A stretch of 64,000 bases of DNA from Macquaria australasica (GCA_005408345.1 SEMN01000927.1:1-64000); one strand, 5' to 3'; positions 1 through 9,477 are shown, numbered from the stretch's first letter. The notes: a model not told the origin generated them from the sequence alone. Program-made: numbers and translations.

Positions 1-667
1 TATGTCGAGGAACCAGAGCAACGCTAACTTCTAGGTTGATCTACAAAAATACGTCTTCCCTGCAGCACTCTATAGTCAGGGGAAAAGGCCTCGCGGTGGC
101 TAGCTATATAACAATCATAGTAGACAATTAATAGAATAAGTGAATATCATTATTAGTTTAAATGTAGAGCACGGTAGCATAAATCTCATACAGAACAAAT
201 CCAATATATTTTACAAACATTTATTTGTATGTAAAACTAACTAATCTAAACAGCAGAACAACAAAGACAAAAAAAGATCTAGTCAGTCAACAGTGATAAA
301 TCCTGACCACAATAACTGTTTACTCTCACAGTCGTAATTCCCTGTGAAACCAAGATGGATAAATGGTGCAACAGCCTTAAGAAAGTAGTCAATGGGGCAG
401 AACAGGCAGACAGCTTTTTAAGCAGAGTACATTGAGTGTTGGTCAATACTTTCCTTCGGAGGAGCATTAGAGAGATAAGGGGGACACGTTGCATCAAACT
501 CGACTTGACAGGTCCCCTTTGACCCCTAGGTCATAAATCAAGCTTGACAGGTTGACCTTTTGACCCCCCCTCCCCCCCACCTCCTCCTCTCACCCCCCTC
601 CCCCTCCTCACCCCCACCACGTGCAGTTAGGGGGATTTCGATTGTATTTTCTTGTATTTCTTGTATT
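1..667. other. Non-coding left flank of the Polinton-type fragment
   Basis: No convincing gene is seen here. The first 500 bases are AT-rich with only short chance reading frames. From about 541 to 640 there is a strongly C-rich, pyrimidine-biased tract. It ends in a box (about 603-650, with cacgtgcagttaggggga as core) that recurs almost unchanged at 1526-1576, directly upstream of the first recognisable gene. The stretch may still belong to the element whose genes follow, but no terminal inverted repeat could be identified. Confidence 0.5.
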
Positions 668-1114
668 CTTCATCTGTGATAAAGCAATATAGGTTTCATA
701 GAATGACTCTGCAAAGAGCAAGCAAACACACAGCCTCCCTTAAACTTTTAGCATCTGTTGTAAAAGTACATAGGCAGACACAGCAGAAGAACAGATGAGC
801 AGCTCATCTCCAGCCAGCTTTCCAAAAAAAAAGCCAGAGCCTGATACTCCTCAATAAAGACTGCAATGAGAAAAAACACACACACGCAGCTCCCTCAAAA
901 AGACTTTCTTCATCTGTGATAAAGCAATATAGGTTTCATAGAATGACTCTGCAAAGAGCAAGAAAACACACAGCCTCCCTTAAACTTTTAGCATCTGTTG
1001 TAAAAGTACATAGGCAGACACAACAGAAGAACAGATGAGCAGCTCATCTCCAGCCAGCTTTCCAAAAAAAAAAAGCCAGAGCCTGATACTCCTCAATAAA
1101 GACTGCAATGAGAA
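668..1114 (+). repeat. Two-copy direct repeat carrying decayed gene starts
   Basis: About 205 bases are present twice (668-876 and 908-1114), offset by 240 bases and nearly identical. Each copy contains a segment that also matches the leader and first codons of the gene at 1640: the string taggcagacacagca, then an ATG (795 and 1035) followed by codons reading MSSSSPASFPK, against MTSPSPASFPK at 1640. Each copy then runs into an A-tract and a stop within about 25 codons. These look like duplicated promoter-plus-start segments of the neighbouring gene that were never, or are no longer, followed by a body. Confidence 0.75.
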
Positions 1115-1525
1115 AGCAAACACCCCTCCAACATTTCAGTCTCAATGGTAAAGCCATTAAGGGGTCAAACAAGGTCTCTCACCCGCGAGAAAGTATGCAA
1201 CCCTCCCGAGTCAGCAGTAAAGCAGTCAGGATGTTATACATTACCCCCCCCTCCGATCTTTAATCATCAACACAACCAAAGTGAAGCCATGAGACTGCAA
1301 AGAGAAAACACACACCCCTACAAAATTTCTGTATCTGTGTAAAAGTAATATAGGTTTCATACAATCATTGCCATTAACACGAGCCTGCTGGTTTGCAAAG
1401 AGAAAAGAGATTCAGCAGCAGTGATGAAGCAGTATAGAAAACCCCTCATCGAACTTTAAGCACCCGTTGTAAAGCAGTTTAGGTGATGAAGCAGTATAGG
1501 CCGCCCCCCAAACACGTAAGCATGC

Positions 1526-1639
1526 CCCCTCCTCTCACCCCCAACACGTGCAGTTAGGGGGATTCCGATTGTATTTAAAACCGCTGCATTATAGGCAGAC
1601 ACAGCAACGCTCACAGTGCGGGTGAAGAAAAGCGGAAAG
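1526..1639 (+). promoter_or_regulatory. Probable promoter and leader of the 1640 gene
   Basis: The C-rich box ending cacgtgcagttaggggga is followed at 1570-1579 by the TATA-like gtatttaaaa, about 60 bases before the first good ATG. The same box occurs at 603-650, and the following leader words occur in both upstream repeats, so the whole cassette has been duplicated. Promoter function is inferred from position and the TATA-like word only. Confidence 0.45.
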
Positions 1640-2299
1640 ATGACCAGCCCATCTCCAGCCAGCTTTCCAAAAATCATCAGCGAGACCCCCGTCGTCGTCT
1701 ACCACGCCTCGCCCGGTATCACCGACGCTCCTAAGAGAAGAATGCTCTACGTGCGACGGCTACAAGCAGAGCCCACCACCGTGCTGAAAAAGGAATGTCC
1801 TCTGACGGGAGGATTCTGGGGCTACGAGTTCAAGTATGAAACCAGTGAGTTATACTTTTACCAACGAGAAAAGGGGGAAGAGGAGTCATCCTTACCTACC
1901 ATCGCGGCCTTATCCTACAATGACTGGGCAGTGCTGCGGGGGATGATGTCCGATCCATGTTTCTGGCATGCCGACGAAGAAGAAGGCCAAAAGCCGGACG
2001 AAACCAGCGTCTCTCTGGACAACTCGTCTTTCCGCAACGCCGTCTGGCAATCTCACGGCTCAGCTTCGGGTCGTATGTACTTCAGAGCCAGTGTCCAGTA
2101 TAACGGACCGGACCATCCCAAGGACTTTGTCATGCAATGCTTCAATTCAGAGTGTGGTGTGTTTCGTACGATACTCGACATCCCGTTTGTGGCATGGGAG
2201 GATCAGATGCGTTCCGAGATAGAAAGCATCACCTCCCTGTTTCATACTTGCAGGGGGTGGGTTGGTGACGTCTCGGTGAGAAAAGTACTTTTATTCTAA
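1640..2299 (+). CDS. Hypothetical protein of a Polinton/adintovirus-type element, 219 aa
   Basis: This is an open frame of about 219 codons starting at the ATG at 1640. A GTG 24 bases upstream is in frame but is not a plausible eukaryotic start. I do not recognise the family. The N-terminus is rich in Ser and Pro (MTSPSPASFPK). The middle is a mixed, apparently folded sequence with many aromatic residues, followed by an acidic patch (HADEEEGQKPDE). The C-terminal third has a Cys pair in QCFNSECG. There is no signal peptide and no clear membrane segment. It is followed after 88 bases, in the same direction, by an acidic protein gene and then the integrase, which places it in the same element. 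Viral-type elements of this class carry fast-evolving accessory genes; its role is unknown. The frame has no stops, so it may have been lost only recently or still be expressed. Confidence 0.6.
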   Translation: MTSPSPASFPKIISETPVVVYHASPGITDAPKRRMLYVRRLQAEPTTVLKKECPLTGGFWGYEFKYETSELYFYQREKGEEESSLPTIAALSYNDWAVLRGMMSDPCFWHADEEEGQKPDETSVSLDNSSFRNAVWQSHGSASGRMYFRASVQYNGPDHPKDFVMQCFNSECGVFRTILDIPFVAWEDQMRSEIESITSLFHTCRGWVGDVSVRKVLLF

Positions 2300-2324
2300 A
2301 CCCCACCTCCTCCACACCCCTCTA

Positions 2325-2386
2325 CAGGATATAAGGAAGCAGGACAGCGTGCATTCTCAACACATCGACCCAGAGCAAGAAAAGAC
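2325..2386 (+). promoter_or_regulatory. TATA-type promoter of the acidic protein gene
   Basis: The word ggatataagg (TATA core about 2329-2335) lies some 55 bases upstream of the ATG at 2387, in the short gap after the previous stop. Spacing and context fit a TATA promoter with a leader of about 30 bases. Function is inferred. Confidence 0.45.
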
Positions 2387-3235
2387 ATGGATGCCTTTCA
2401 AAACACACTCCGCCCGAGACGACGCCGCGCCACCTGGCCCTCGGAGGACCACCCTATCCGGCTAGAGGTTTCACCCTCACCCGCCGCTAAGACGGAGACT
2501 GAAACCCCTCTACTCAACGAGCGCAGCCTCGCGATGATTATGGAGGAGCAGGAGCCCACCGAGGTGGTGGAGGAACGGGAGTCCGGTGAGGAGGCTGATG
2601 ATGAGGAGGAGGAGGAGGAGGATTCAACAGAGCAGGAGTACACCGAGGAGGAGCAGGAGTCCACCGAGGTGGTGGAGGAACGGGAGTCCGGTGAGGAGGC
2701 TGATGATGAGGAGGAGGAGGAGGATTCATCAGAGCAGGAGTACACCGAGGAGGAGCAGGAGATGGTAAACAACACCGCTTCACGACCCCCTCCTTCTCCC
2801 GTTGAGGTGGCCGACCAGGATGACATCGATGGGTGGCTGGCCACGAGCGTGATCAAGGCTGTGAAATCAGCCGTACTCCATCTGCTCAACGGAGCCCTCA
2901 GCAAGTACCGGGTTGAAAATTGCTACGGGTGTCAGGTCGACCATCCGAGTCAGAGACAGCATCAGTGCTTGGACCCCCTGGAGGACTGGTTCTACATGGA
3001 CCATTTTCACCGCCTGATGAAGATCCTCTACACCCCCCGTTTGATTCCTGCCATCCAGTGCCTGCTCCGCCTACACCACCTGGTGGAGAGCGATCAACGT
3101 GTTGAATGTGTGACACAAACCGTTCTGTACGAGCTGAAAGGGAGCAGAAAAATCGCAGATACCATCTTTGACATGTATGCTAAAATGGACAAAGTACAAG
3201 ATCTGAAGCTGGTTACAAAGTGCTGGTCAGGCTGA
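2387..3235 (+). CDS. Acidic protein with Cys/His motif, Polinton/adintovirus-type element, 282 aa
   Basis: The start is the first ATG after a TATA-like box. Residues 1-50 are basic/Pro-rich (LRPRRRRATW). Residues about 51-125 are extremely acidic and consist of two tandem copies of a 34-35-residue unit containing VVEERESGEEADDEEEE. The C-terminal half is a compact domain with the motif NCYGCQVDHPSQRQHQC (around residues 183-200), whose Cys and His residues could bind zinc. It is followed by predicted helices (LEDWFYMDHFHRLMKILY). From memory of the group, similar Cys/His motifs occur in accessory proteins of Polinton-like elements of fish; I cannot verify this here. The acidic arm suggests a nuclear protein binding basic partners, but that is speculation. 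The frame is intact, sits between the 1640 gene and the integrase, and reads the same way. Confidence 0.65.
   Translation: MDAFQNTLRPRRRRATWPSEDHPIRLEVSPSPAAKTETETPLLNERSLAMIMEEQEPTEVVEERESGEEADDEEEEEEDSTEQEYTEEEQESTEVVEERESGEEADDEEEEEDSSEQEYTEEEQEMVNNTASRPPPSPVEVADQDDIDGWLATSVIKAVKSAVLHLLNGALSKYRVENCYGCQVDHPSQRQHQCLDPLEDWFYMDHFHRLMKILYTPRLIPAIQCLLRLHHLVESDQRVECVTQTVLYELKGSRKIADTIFDMYAKMDKVQDLKLVTKCWSG
2546..2752 (+). repeat. In-frame tandem duplication within the acidic gene
   Basis: There are two adjacent units of 105 and 102 bases beginning gagcaggag, with a third partial start at 2753. Both lengths are multiples of three, so the frame is kept. The units differ mainly by one GAG codon. 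This is a recent in-frame expansion of the acidic arm. Confidence 0.85.
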
Positions 3236-3274
3236 TCACTTTCTTGCCATTCTTTCTACTCTTACATACTTTTT

Positions 3275-3440
3275 ATGTATTCACGATGATATTCATTTAC
3301 TCGTACTATTTTGATGTATTCACGATGATATTCATTTACTCGTACTATTTTGATGTATTCATGACGATATTCATTTACTCATACTATTTTTGATGTATTC
3401 ACGATGATATTCATTTACTCGTACTATTTTTGATGTATTC
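3275..3440. repeat. Minisatellite, about 39-bp unit, four copies
   Basis: The unit runs from tgtattcacgatgatattc through to ctcgtactatttttga and repeats four times with few changes. It sits in the gap between the acidic gene's stop and the integrase promoter. It is AT-rich and non-coding. Confidence 0.85.
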
Positions 3441-3480
3441 TTTTGCTCTTATTTTTTTAACCTGTATGCTTTTTAAAAAG

Positions 3481-3563
3481 AAATCATTAAAATCATTGTA
3501 TATAAAAGCTATCCTCAGTCCTGTTTTTTTGTCAGTAAAACTAGAGACTCCGTGCTAGGCAGA
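3481..3563 (+). promoter_or_regulatory. Poly(A)-like signal and integrase promoter
   Basis: An attaaa word at about 3485 could end the acidic gene's transcript. It is followed at about 3497-3507 by gtatataaaag, a good TATA box, about 60 bases before the integrase ATG at 3564. A compact terminator-promoter overlap is typical of viral-type gene packing. Inferred from motifs and spacing. Confidence 0.5.
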
Positions 3564-4652
3564 ATGGCGGAGAAGCGGGTGATGAAAAGAGTGTATTACG
3601 ACCCCGTCCACCCGGGTAGTTTTGGAGGAGTCGATCGACTCCGTCAGGCTGTGCAAAATGAAATGGGGAAAAAACTCAAGCTTGAAAACGTTAAGGATTT
3701 TTTATCCGAGCAAGACACCTACACTTTACATAAACCGGCCAGAACGCATTTTATCAGAAACAGAGTTTTTGTTTCTCGACCTTTAAACCAATTCCAAGCT
3801 GATCTTTGCGATATGCAAGCCTTGGCAGAACATAATGATGGGTTTAATTATTTATTAACGGTCATTGACGTGTTTTCCAAAAAGGCTTACGTCCATGTTT
3901 TGAAGAGAAAATCTGCCGCCGAGGTGGTGAGGGTTTTTGAATCTGTCTTTCAAGACAGTCAGATCCCTGAAAAGCTACAAACGGACGCCGGTAAAGAATT
4001 TTTCAACAAGACTTTTGAGGCTCTGATGAAAAAACACGGCATCGTCCATTTCTCCACGGCCAGCGATCTCAAAGCCTCTGTGATAGAAAGATTTAACCGT
4101 ACGCTAAAGACTAGAATGTGGAGATATTTTACGGCAAACAACACCAGACGATACCTCGATGTGTTACAAGATTTGGTCCGTAGCTACAACCACACTTATC
4201 ATAAAAGTATAAAAATGACCCCCATGCAGGTCACCTCTGGAAACGCTTCACAAGTATTTAAAAACCTGTACGGTACGTTTTCCACTCGGCACAGCACCGT
4301 GCCCCGCATGAAATTTAAGAAGGGTGATCCCGTCAGAATATCCAAGTTGAGAGGAGTGTTTGATAAAAAATACGAACAGAATTTTACGGATTAAGTGTTT
4401 AAGGTGACCGAAAGCATTCCTCGGACTCCTCCCGTTTACAAACTGCAAGATTATGACGGCGAGCCTATTGAGGGATCCTTTTATGAGGCCGAGTTGCAGA
4501 AGGTCAAAATAGACCGGGACAAGATGTACGCTGTGGAAAAGATATTGAAAAGGCGCACGGTGCGGGGTGAAAAGCAGGTGTTGGTGCGTTGGAAGAACTG
4601 GCCCGAAAAATTCAATAGCTGGGTCAAGGCCTCTGACTTGAAAAACATTTAA
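3564..4652 (+). pseudogene. Polinton/adintovirus-type integrase with C-terminal chromodomain, one in-frame stop
   Basis: This is a retroviral-type DDE integrase as used by Polintons/Mavericks and adintoviruses to insert their DNA. The ATG at 3564 starts MAEKRVMKRVYYDPVHPGSF; the GTG at 3552 is not a likely start. The catalytic core is intact: Asp at residue 80 (NQFQADLCDM), Asp 141 (LQTDAGKEFF) and Glu 175 (ASVIERFNRT), with 33 residues between the last two. The HKSIKMTPMQ box typical of these integrases is also visible. A TAA at 4392-4394 ends the frame after residue 276. The same frame, without any indel, then continues for 85 codons to 4652 and contains a chromodomain (KMYAVEKILKRRTV and LVRWKNWPEKFNSWVKASDL), which in this family probably binds modified histones. 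The copy therefore makes at best a chromodomain-less integrase. The downstream gene begins only 38 bases later. Confidence 0.88.
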
Positions 4653-4690
4653 AAAGCCCTCCGGATGAGGCTTCCTCGCGCATTTGCATC

Positions 4691-4735
4691 ATGGACGCGG
4701 TCACCAACGAAGGGTTCTACGTGACCCTGCCCTCC
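4691..4735 (+). pseudogene. Truncated start of a Polinton-type minor-capsid (penton-like) gene
   Basis: The ATG at 4691 opens a frame reading MDAVTNEGFYVTLPSNA. The word GFYVTLPSNA resembles the N-terminus I associate with the minor-capsid/penton-like protein of Polintons and adintoviruses, which in that group lies next to the integrase in the same direction. After about 15 codons the sequence becomes low-complexity and unrelated, so the gene body and everything beyond it (major capsid, ATPase, protease, DNA polymerase B) are missing from the window. The identification rests on a short motif plus position. The break-point at about 4735 is approximate. Confidence 0.55.
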
Positions 4736-5019
4736 AACGCGAGGAAGGGAAGTCGGGCTGGTGGCAGCGGATCCGCCCGGCAGATCTCCCAAGCCCAGGG
4801 CGCTGTGGCAGAGAGTACGTGGTCCTGGTACTACGCGGTCCTGGTACTACGCTTCATTCTATTAAGCAGTGTTTTTAAAATTCTAAGTACAATGCAGCCT
4901 ACCAGGACCACGGAACGCGTGTGGCTGCGGCTAACTGTCTGGAGGGTGGGGGGGGTGCTTAAGTGTGGGTCCGCCGGTTCGACCGGTGTGCAAGGTGCTG
5001 CGTGTAGGCCCCAGAGGGG
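4736..5019. other. Junction between the Polinton fragment and the satellite
   Basis: No gene is seen. A 16-base word, ggtcctggtactacgc, is repeated directly at about 4820-4852. Its reverse complement occurs in taccaggaccacgg at about 4898-4911, making a potential hairpin. From about 4990 the sequence grades into degenerate satellite. Confidence 0.6.
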
Positions 5020-8000
5020 GTTGAACAGCCCGGAGGAAGTGCGCCCGGGGACGGCCTGTCATCGCCGGGGAGAGGCTGTGCGAGTGCCCGGTGTTTGTCG
5101 ATGGGGCTGTTAGACTTAATCTAAGGGCTGGATGGTCTGCCGGAGGAAATTACGCACGGCTGTATGCGGATGTCCGCCCCGGGGACGGTCTGTCATCGCC
5201 GGGGAGAGGCTGTGCGAGTGCCCGGTGTTTGTCGATGGGGCTGTTGGACTTAATCTAAGGGCTGGATGGTCTGCCGGAGGAAATTACGCACGGCTGTATG
5301 CGGATGTCCGCCCGGGGACGGCCTGTCATCGCCGGGGAGAGGCTGTGCGAGTGCCCGGTGTGTGTCGATGGGGCTTTTGGACTTAATCTAAGGGCTGGAT
5401 GGTCTGTCGGAGGAAATTACGCACGGCTGTATGCGGATGTCCGCCCGGGGACGGCCTGTCATCGCCGGGGAGAGGCTGTGCGAGTGCCCGGTGTTTGTCG
5501 ATGGGGCTGTTAGACTTAATCTAAGGGCTGGATGGTCTGCCGGAGGAAAGTACGCACGGCTGTATGCGGATGTCCGCCCGGGGACGGCCTGTCATCGCCG
5601 GGGAGAGGCTGTGCGAGTGCCCGGTGTTTGTCGATGGGGCTTTTGGACTTAATCTAAGGGCTGGATGGTCTGCCGGAGGAAATTACGCACGGCTGTATGC
5701 GGATGTCCGCCCGGGGACGGCCTGTCATCGCCGGGGAGAGGCTGTGCGAGTGCCCGGTGTTTGTCGATGGGGCTTTTGGACTTAATCTAAGGGCTGGATG
5801 GTCTGCCGGAGGAAATTACGCACGGCTGTATGCGGATGTCCGCCCGGGGACGGCCTGTCATCGCCGGGGAGAGGCTGTGCGAGTGCCCGGTGTTTGTCGA
5901 TGGGGCTTTTGGACTTAATCTAAGGGCTGGATGGTCTGCGGAGGAAATTAAGCACGGCTGTATGCGGATGTCCGCCCCGGGGACGGCCTGTCATCGCCGG
6001 GGAGAGGCTGTGCGAGTGCCCGGCGTTTGTGTATGGGGCTGTTAGACTTAATCTAAGGGCTGGATGGTCTGCCGGAGGAAATTACGCACGGCTGTATGCG
6101 GATGTCCGCCCCGGCGACGGCCTGTCATCGCCGGGGAGAGGCTGTGCGAGTGCCCGGGGTTTGTGTATGGGGCTGTTAGACTTAATCTAAGGGCTGGATG
6201 GTCTGCCGGAGGAAATTACGCACGGCTGTATGCGGATGTCCGCCCCGGGGACGGCCTGTCATCGCCGGGGAGAGGCTGTGCGAGTGCCCGGTGTTTGTCG
6301 ATGGGGCTTTTGGACTTAATCTAAGGGCTGGATGGTCTGCCGGAGGAAATTACGCACGGCTGTATGCGGATGTCCGCCCGGGGACGGTCTGTCATCGCCG
6401 GGGAGAGGCTGTGCGAGTGCCCGGTGTTTGTCGATGGGGCTGTTAGACTTAATCTAAGGGCTGGATGGTCTGCCGGAGGAAATTACGCACGGCTGTATGC
6501 GGATGTCCGCCCGGGGACTGCCTGTCATCGCCGGGGAGAGGCTGTGCGAGTGCCCGGTGTTTGTCGATGGGGCTTTTGGACTTAATCTAAGGGCTGGATG
6601 GTCTGCCGGAGGAAATTACGCACGGCTGTATGCGGATGTCCGCCCCGGGGACGGTCTGTCATCGCCGGGGAGAGGCTGTGCGAGTGCCCGGTGTTTGTCG
6701 ATGGGGCTTTTGGACTTAATCTAAGGGCTGGATGGTCTGTCGGAGGAAATTACGCACGGCTGTATGCGGATGTCCGCCCGGGGACGGCCAGTCATCGCCG
6801 GGGAGAGGCTGTGCGAGTGCCCGGTGTTTGTCGATGGGGCTTTTGGACTTAATCTAAGGGCTGGATGGTCTGTCGGAGGAAATTACGCACGGCTGTATGC
6901 GGATGTCCGCCCGGGGACGGCCTGTCATCGCCGGGGAGAGGCTGTGCGAGTGCCCGGTGTTTGTCGAGGGGGCTTTTGGACTTAATCTAAGGGCTGGATG
7001 GTCTGTCGGAGGAAATTACGCACGGCTGTATGCGGATGTCCGCCCCGGGGACGGCCTGTCATCGCCGGGGAGAGGCTGTGCGAGTGCCCGGTGTTTGTCG
7101 ATGGGGCTGTTAGACTTAATCTAAGGGCTGGATGGTCTGCCGGAGGAAATTACGCACGGCTGTATGCGGATGTCCGCCCCGGGGACGGCCTGTCATCGCC
7201 GGGGAGAGGCTGTGCGAGTGCCCGGTGTTTGTCGATGGGGCTTTTGGACTTAATCTAAGGGCTGGATGGTCTGTCGGAGGAAATTACGCACGGCTGTATG
7301 CGGATGTCCGCCCCGGGGACGGCCTGTCATCGCCGGGGAGAGGCTGTGCGAGTGCCCGGTGTTTGTCGATGGGGCTGTTAGACTTAATCTAAGGGCTGGA
7401 TGGTCTGCCGGAGGAAATTACGCACGGCTGTATGCGGATGTCCACCCCGGGGACGGCCTGTCATCGCCGGGGAGAGGCTGTGCGAGTGCCCGGTGTTTGT
7501 GTATGGGGCTTTTGGACTTAATCTAAGGGCTGGATGGTCTGCCGGAGGAAATTACGCACGGCTGTATGCGGATGTCCGCCCGGGGACGGCCTGTCATCGC
7601 CGGGGAGAGGCTGTGCGAGTGCCCGGTGTTTGTCGATGGGGCTTTTGGACTTAATCTAAGGGCTGGATGGTCTGCCGGAGGAAATTACGCACGGCTGTAT
7701 GCGGATGTCCGCCCCGGGGACGGCCTGTCATCGCCGGGGAGAGGCTGTGCGAGTGCCCGGGGTTTGTCGATGGGGCTTTTGGATTTAATCTAAGGGCTGG
7801 ATGGTCTGCCGGAGGAAATTACGCACGGCTGTATGCGGATGTCCGCCCCGGGGACGGCCTGTCATCGCCGGGGAGAGGCTGTGCGAGTGCCCGGTGTTTG
7901 TGTATGGGGATGTTAGACTTAATCTAAGGGCTGGATGGTCTGCCGGAGGAAATTACGCACGGCTGTATGCGGATGTCCGCCCCGGGGACGGCCTGTCATC

Positions 8001-8955
8001 GCCGGGGAGAGGCTGTGCGAGTGCCCGGTGTTGGTCGATGGGGCTTTTGGACTTAATCTAAGGGCTGGATGGTCTGCCGGAGGAAATTACGCACGGCTGT
8101 ATGCGGATGTCCGCCCCGGGGACGGCCTGTCATCGCCGGGGAGAGGCTGTGCGAGTGCCCGGTGTTTGTCAATGGGGCTTTTGGACTAAATCTAAGGGCT
8201 GGATGGTCTGCCGGAGGAAATTACGCACGGCTGTATGCGGATGTCCGCCCGGGGACGGCCTGTCATCGCCGGGGAGAGGCTGTGCGAGTGCCCGGTGTTT
8301 GTCGATGGGGCTGTTGGACTTAATCTAAGGGCTGGATGGTCTGCCGGAGGAAATTACGCACGGCTGTATGCGGATGTCCGCCCCGGGGACGGCCTGTCAT
8401 CGCTGGGGAGAGCTGTGCGAAAGTTCCGTGTTTGTCGTGATGGGGCTTTTGACTTAATTCATGGCTGGATGGATGGTCCGCCGGAGGAAATTACGCGCGG
8501 CTGTATGCGGATGTCCGCCCCGGGGACGGCCTGTCATCGCCGGGGAGAGGCTGTGCGAGTTCCCGGTGTTTGTGGCTGTGGCTGTTGGACTTAATCTAAG
8601 GGCTGGATGGTTCGCCGGAGGACATTACGCGACGGGTTGTGGCGGCGGATGTCCGCCCCCGGGACGGCCTGTCATCGCCGGGAGAGGCTGTGCGAGTGCC
8701 CGTGCTTGTGTATGGGGCTGTTAGACTTAATCTAAGGGCTGGATGGTCTGCCGGAGGAAATTACGCACGGCTGTATGCGGATGTCCGCCCCGGGGACGGC
8801 CTGTCATCGCCGGGGAGAGGCTGTGCGAGTGCCCGGTGTTTGTGTATGGGGCTGTTAGACTTAATCTAAGGGCTGGATGGGTCTGCCGGAGGAAATTACG
8901 CACGGCTGTATGCGGATGTCCGCCCCGGGGACGGCCTGTCATCGCCGGACATTAC
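5020..8955. repeat. 133/134-bp satellite array, about 29 copies
   Basis: The marker word cttaatctaagggctgg (or a close variant) occurs 29 times from 5113 to 8861, spaced 132-138 bases and mostly 133 or 134. The one-base difference comes mainly from cccgggg versus ccccgggg. Units are GC-rich and highly homogeneous. A second common variation is ctgttagactt against cttttggactt, scattered without an obvious higher-order order. Because 133 is not a multiple of three, the many 70-86-codon open frames simply pass from unit to unit and are not genes. The array separates the truncated Polinton fragment from the inverted-repeat element at 8972. Confidence 0.97.
8400..8726. repeat. Diverged units inside the satellite
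   Basis: Two to three consecutive units carry many substitutions and small indels (for example aagttccgtgtttgtcgtga and gacgggttgtggcggcgga). They are followed by two canonical units before the array ends at about 8950. Diverged copies normally sit at array edges, so this block may be an old edge onto which fresh units were later added. Confidence 0.7.
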
Positions 8956-8971
8956 GTTCCTTTGGAGAGAT

Positions 8972-9055
8972 GGCTGTGAACGCGCTTCACAACCTCCAGA
9001 GATGTCAGCGGCGCTTTAGCAGAGACAGGCCAGCAGGCAGTGCGTCTCCCGGGCG
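8972..9055 (+). repeat. Left terminal inverted repeat
   Basis: The repeat begins ggctgtgaacgcgcttcaca and includes gcgctttagcagagac. Its reverse complement is found at 12188-12271, with 76 of 84 positions matching by eye. It lies 17 bases beyond the last satellite unit. Confidence 0.85.
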
Positions 9056-9329
9056 CAACACGCGGCGAGACACGGCCTGTGGAGAACTGTGATTATTATT
9101 ATCATCATTATTTATTTTTAGTTATTATTCAGGGGGTGCTTCAGAATTATCTGCCCAGGATAGAGGCATCGTTCCTGTCTCACGTGAGGCCAACGAGGGC
9201 GTGTTTTTTGGCTCACGGGGTGGCCTGCAACGGCTCAATTATCTGCACGCCAAATGGCAAACGGTTTCACCTTTGTCTCTGGTCTCAGCCAGTCACAGAC
9301 AGTCTCCAGCCGGATTTGGAAATTCACTC

Positions 9330-9475
9330 CGCATATAAGAGTGTAGTTTCGGCTTTGGTTTTCCCTCATTTTCCACAGAACACGCTGGAGGTAGGTTGTG
9401 TTTCTCTTCTCCCCGATTTCGGTGGGAAATTGCACGTTTATCACAGCGGTCTAATCGCTTTTTTTTTTTCTTCAG
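9330..9475 (+). promoter_or_regulatory. TATA promoter, leader exon and leader intron
   Basis: The word gcatataagag (TATA at 9334-9338) is followed by a possible leader exon ending at 9390, with donor gag|gtaggt. A pyrimidine-rich acceptor, tttttcttcag, ends at 9475, two bases before the ATG. This makes a short leader intron (9391-9475) plausible. It also argues that the open frame upstream of 9478 is not coding. Confidence 0.5.
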
Positions 9476-9477
9476 CA

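Noticed and set aside
2398..2904. 168-codon minus-strand frame opposite the acidic gene
   Set aside because: It is the Ser-rich shadow of GAG/GAT-rich codons.
5020..8955. CRISPR-like array
   Set aside because: Units are contiguous and identical throughout, with no unique spacers, and the window is eukaryotic.
5132..8979. Dozens of 70-119-codon open frames in the 5-9 kb block
   Set aside because: They are the same 133/134-bp satellite read in shifting frames. Unit length is not a multiple of three and nothing is conserved at the protein level.
9040..9477. N-terminal extension of the recombinase protein from 9040
   Set aside because: The frame is open but starts without an ATG in good context, and it runs through a TATA box and a splice acceptor placed two bases before the ATG at 9478.
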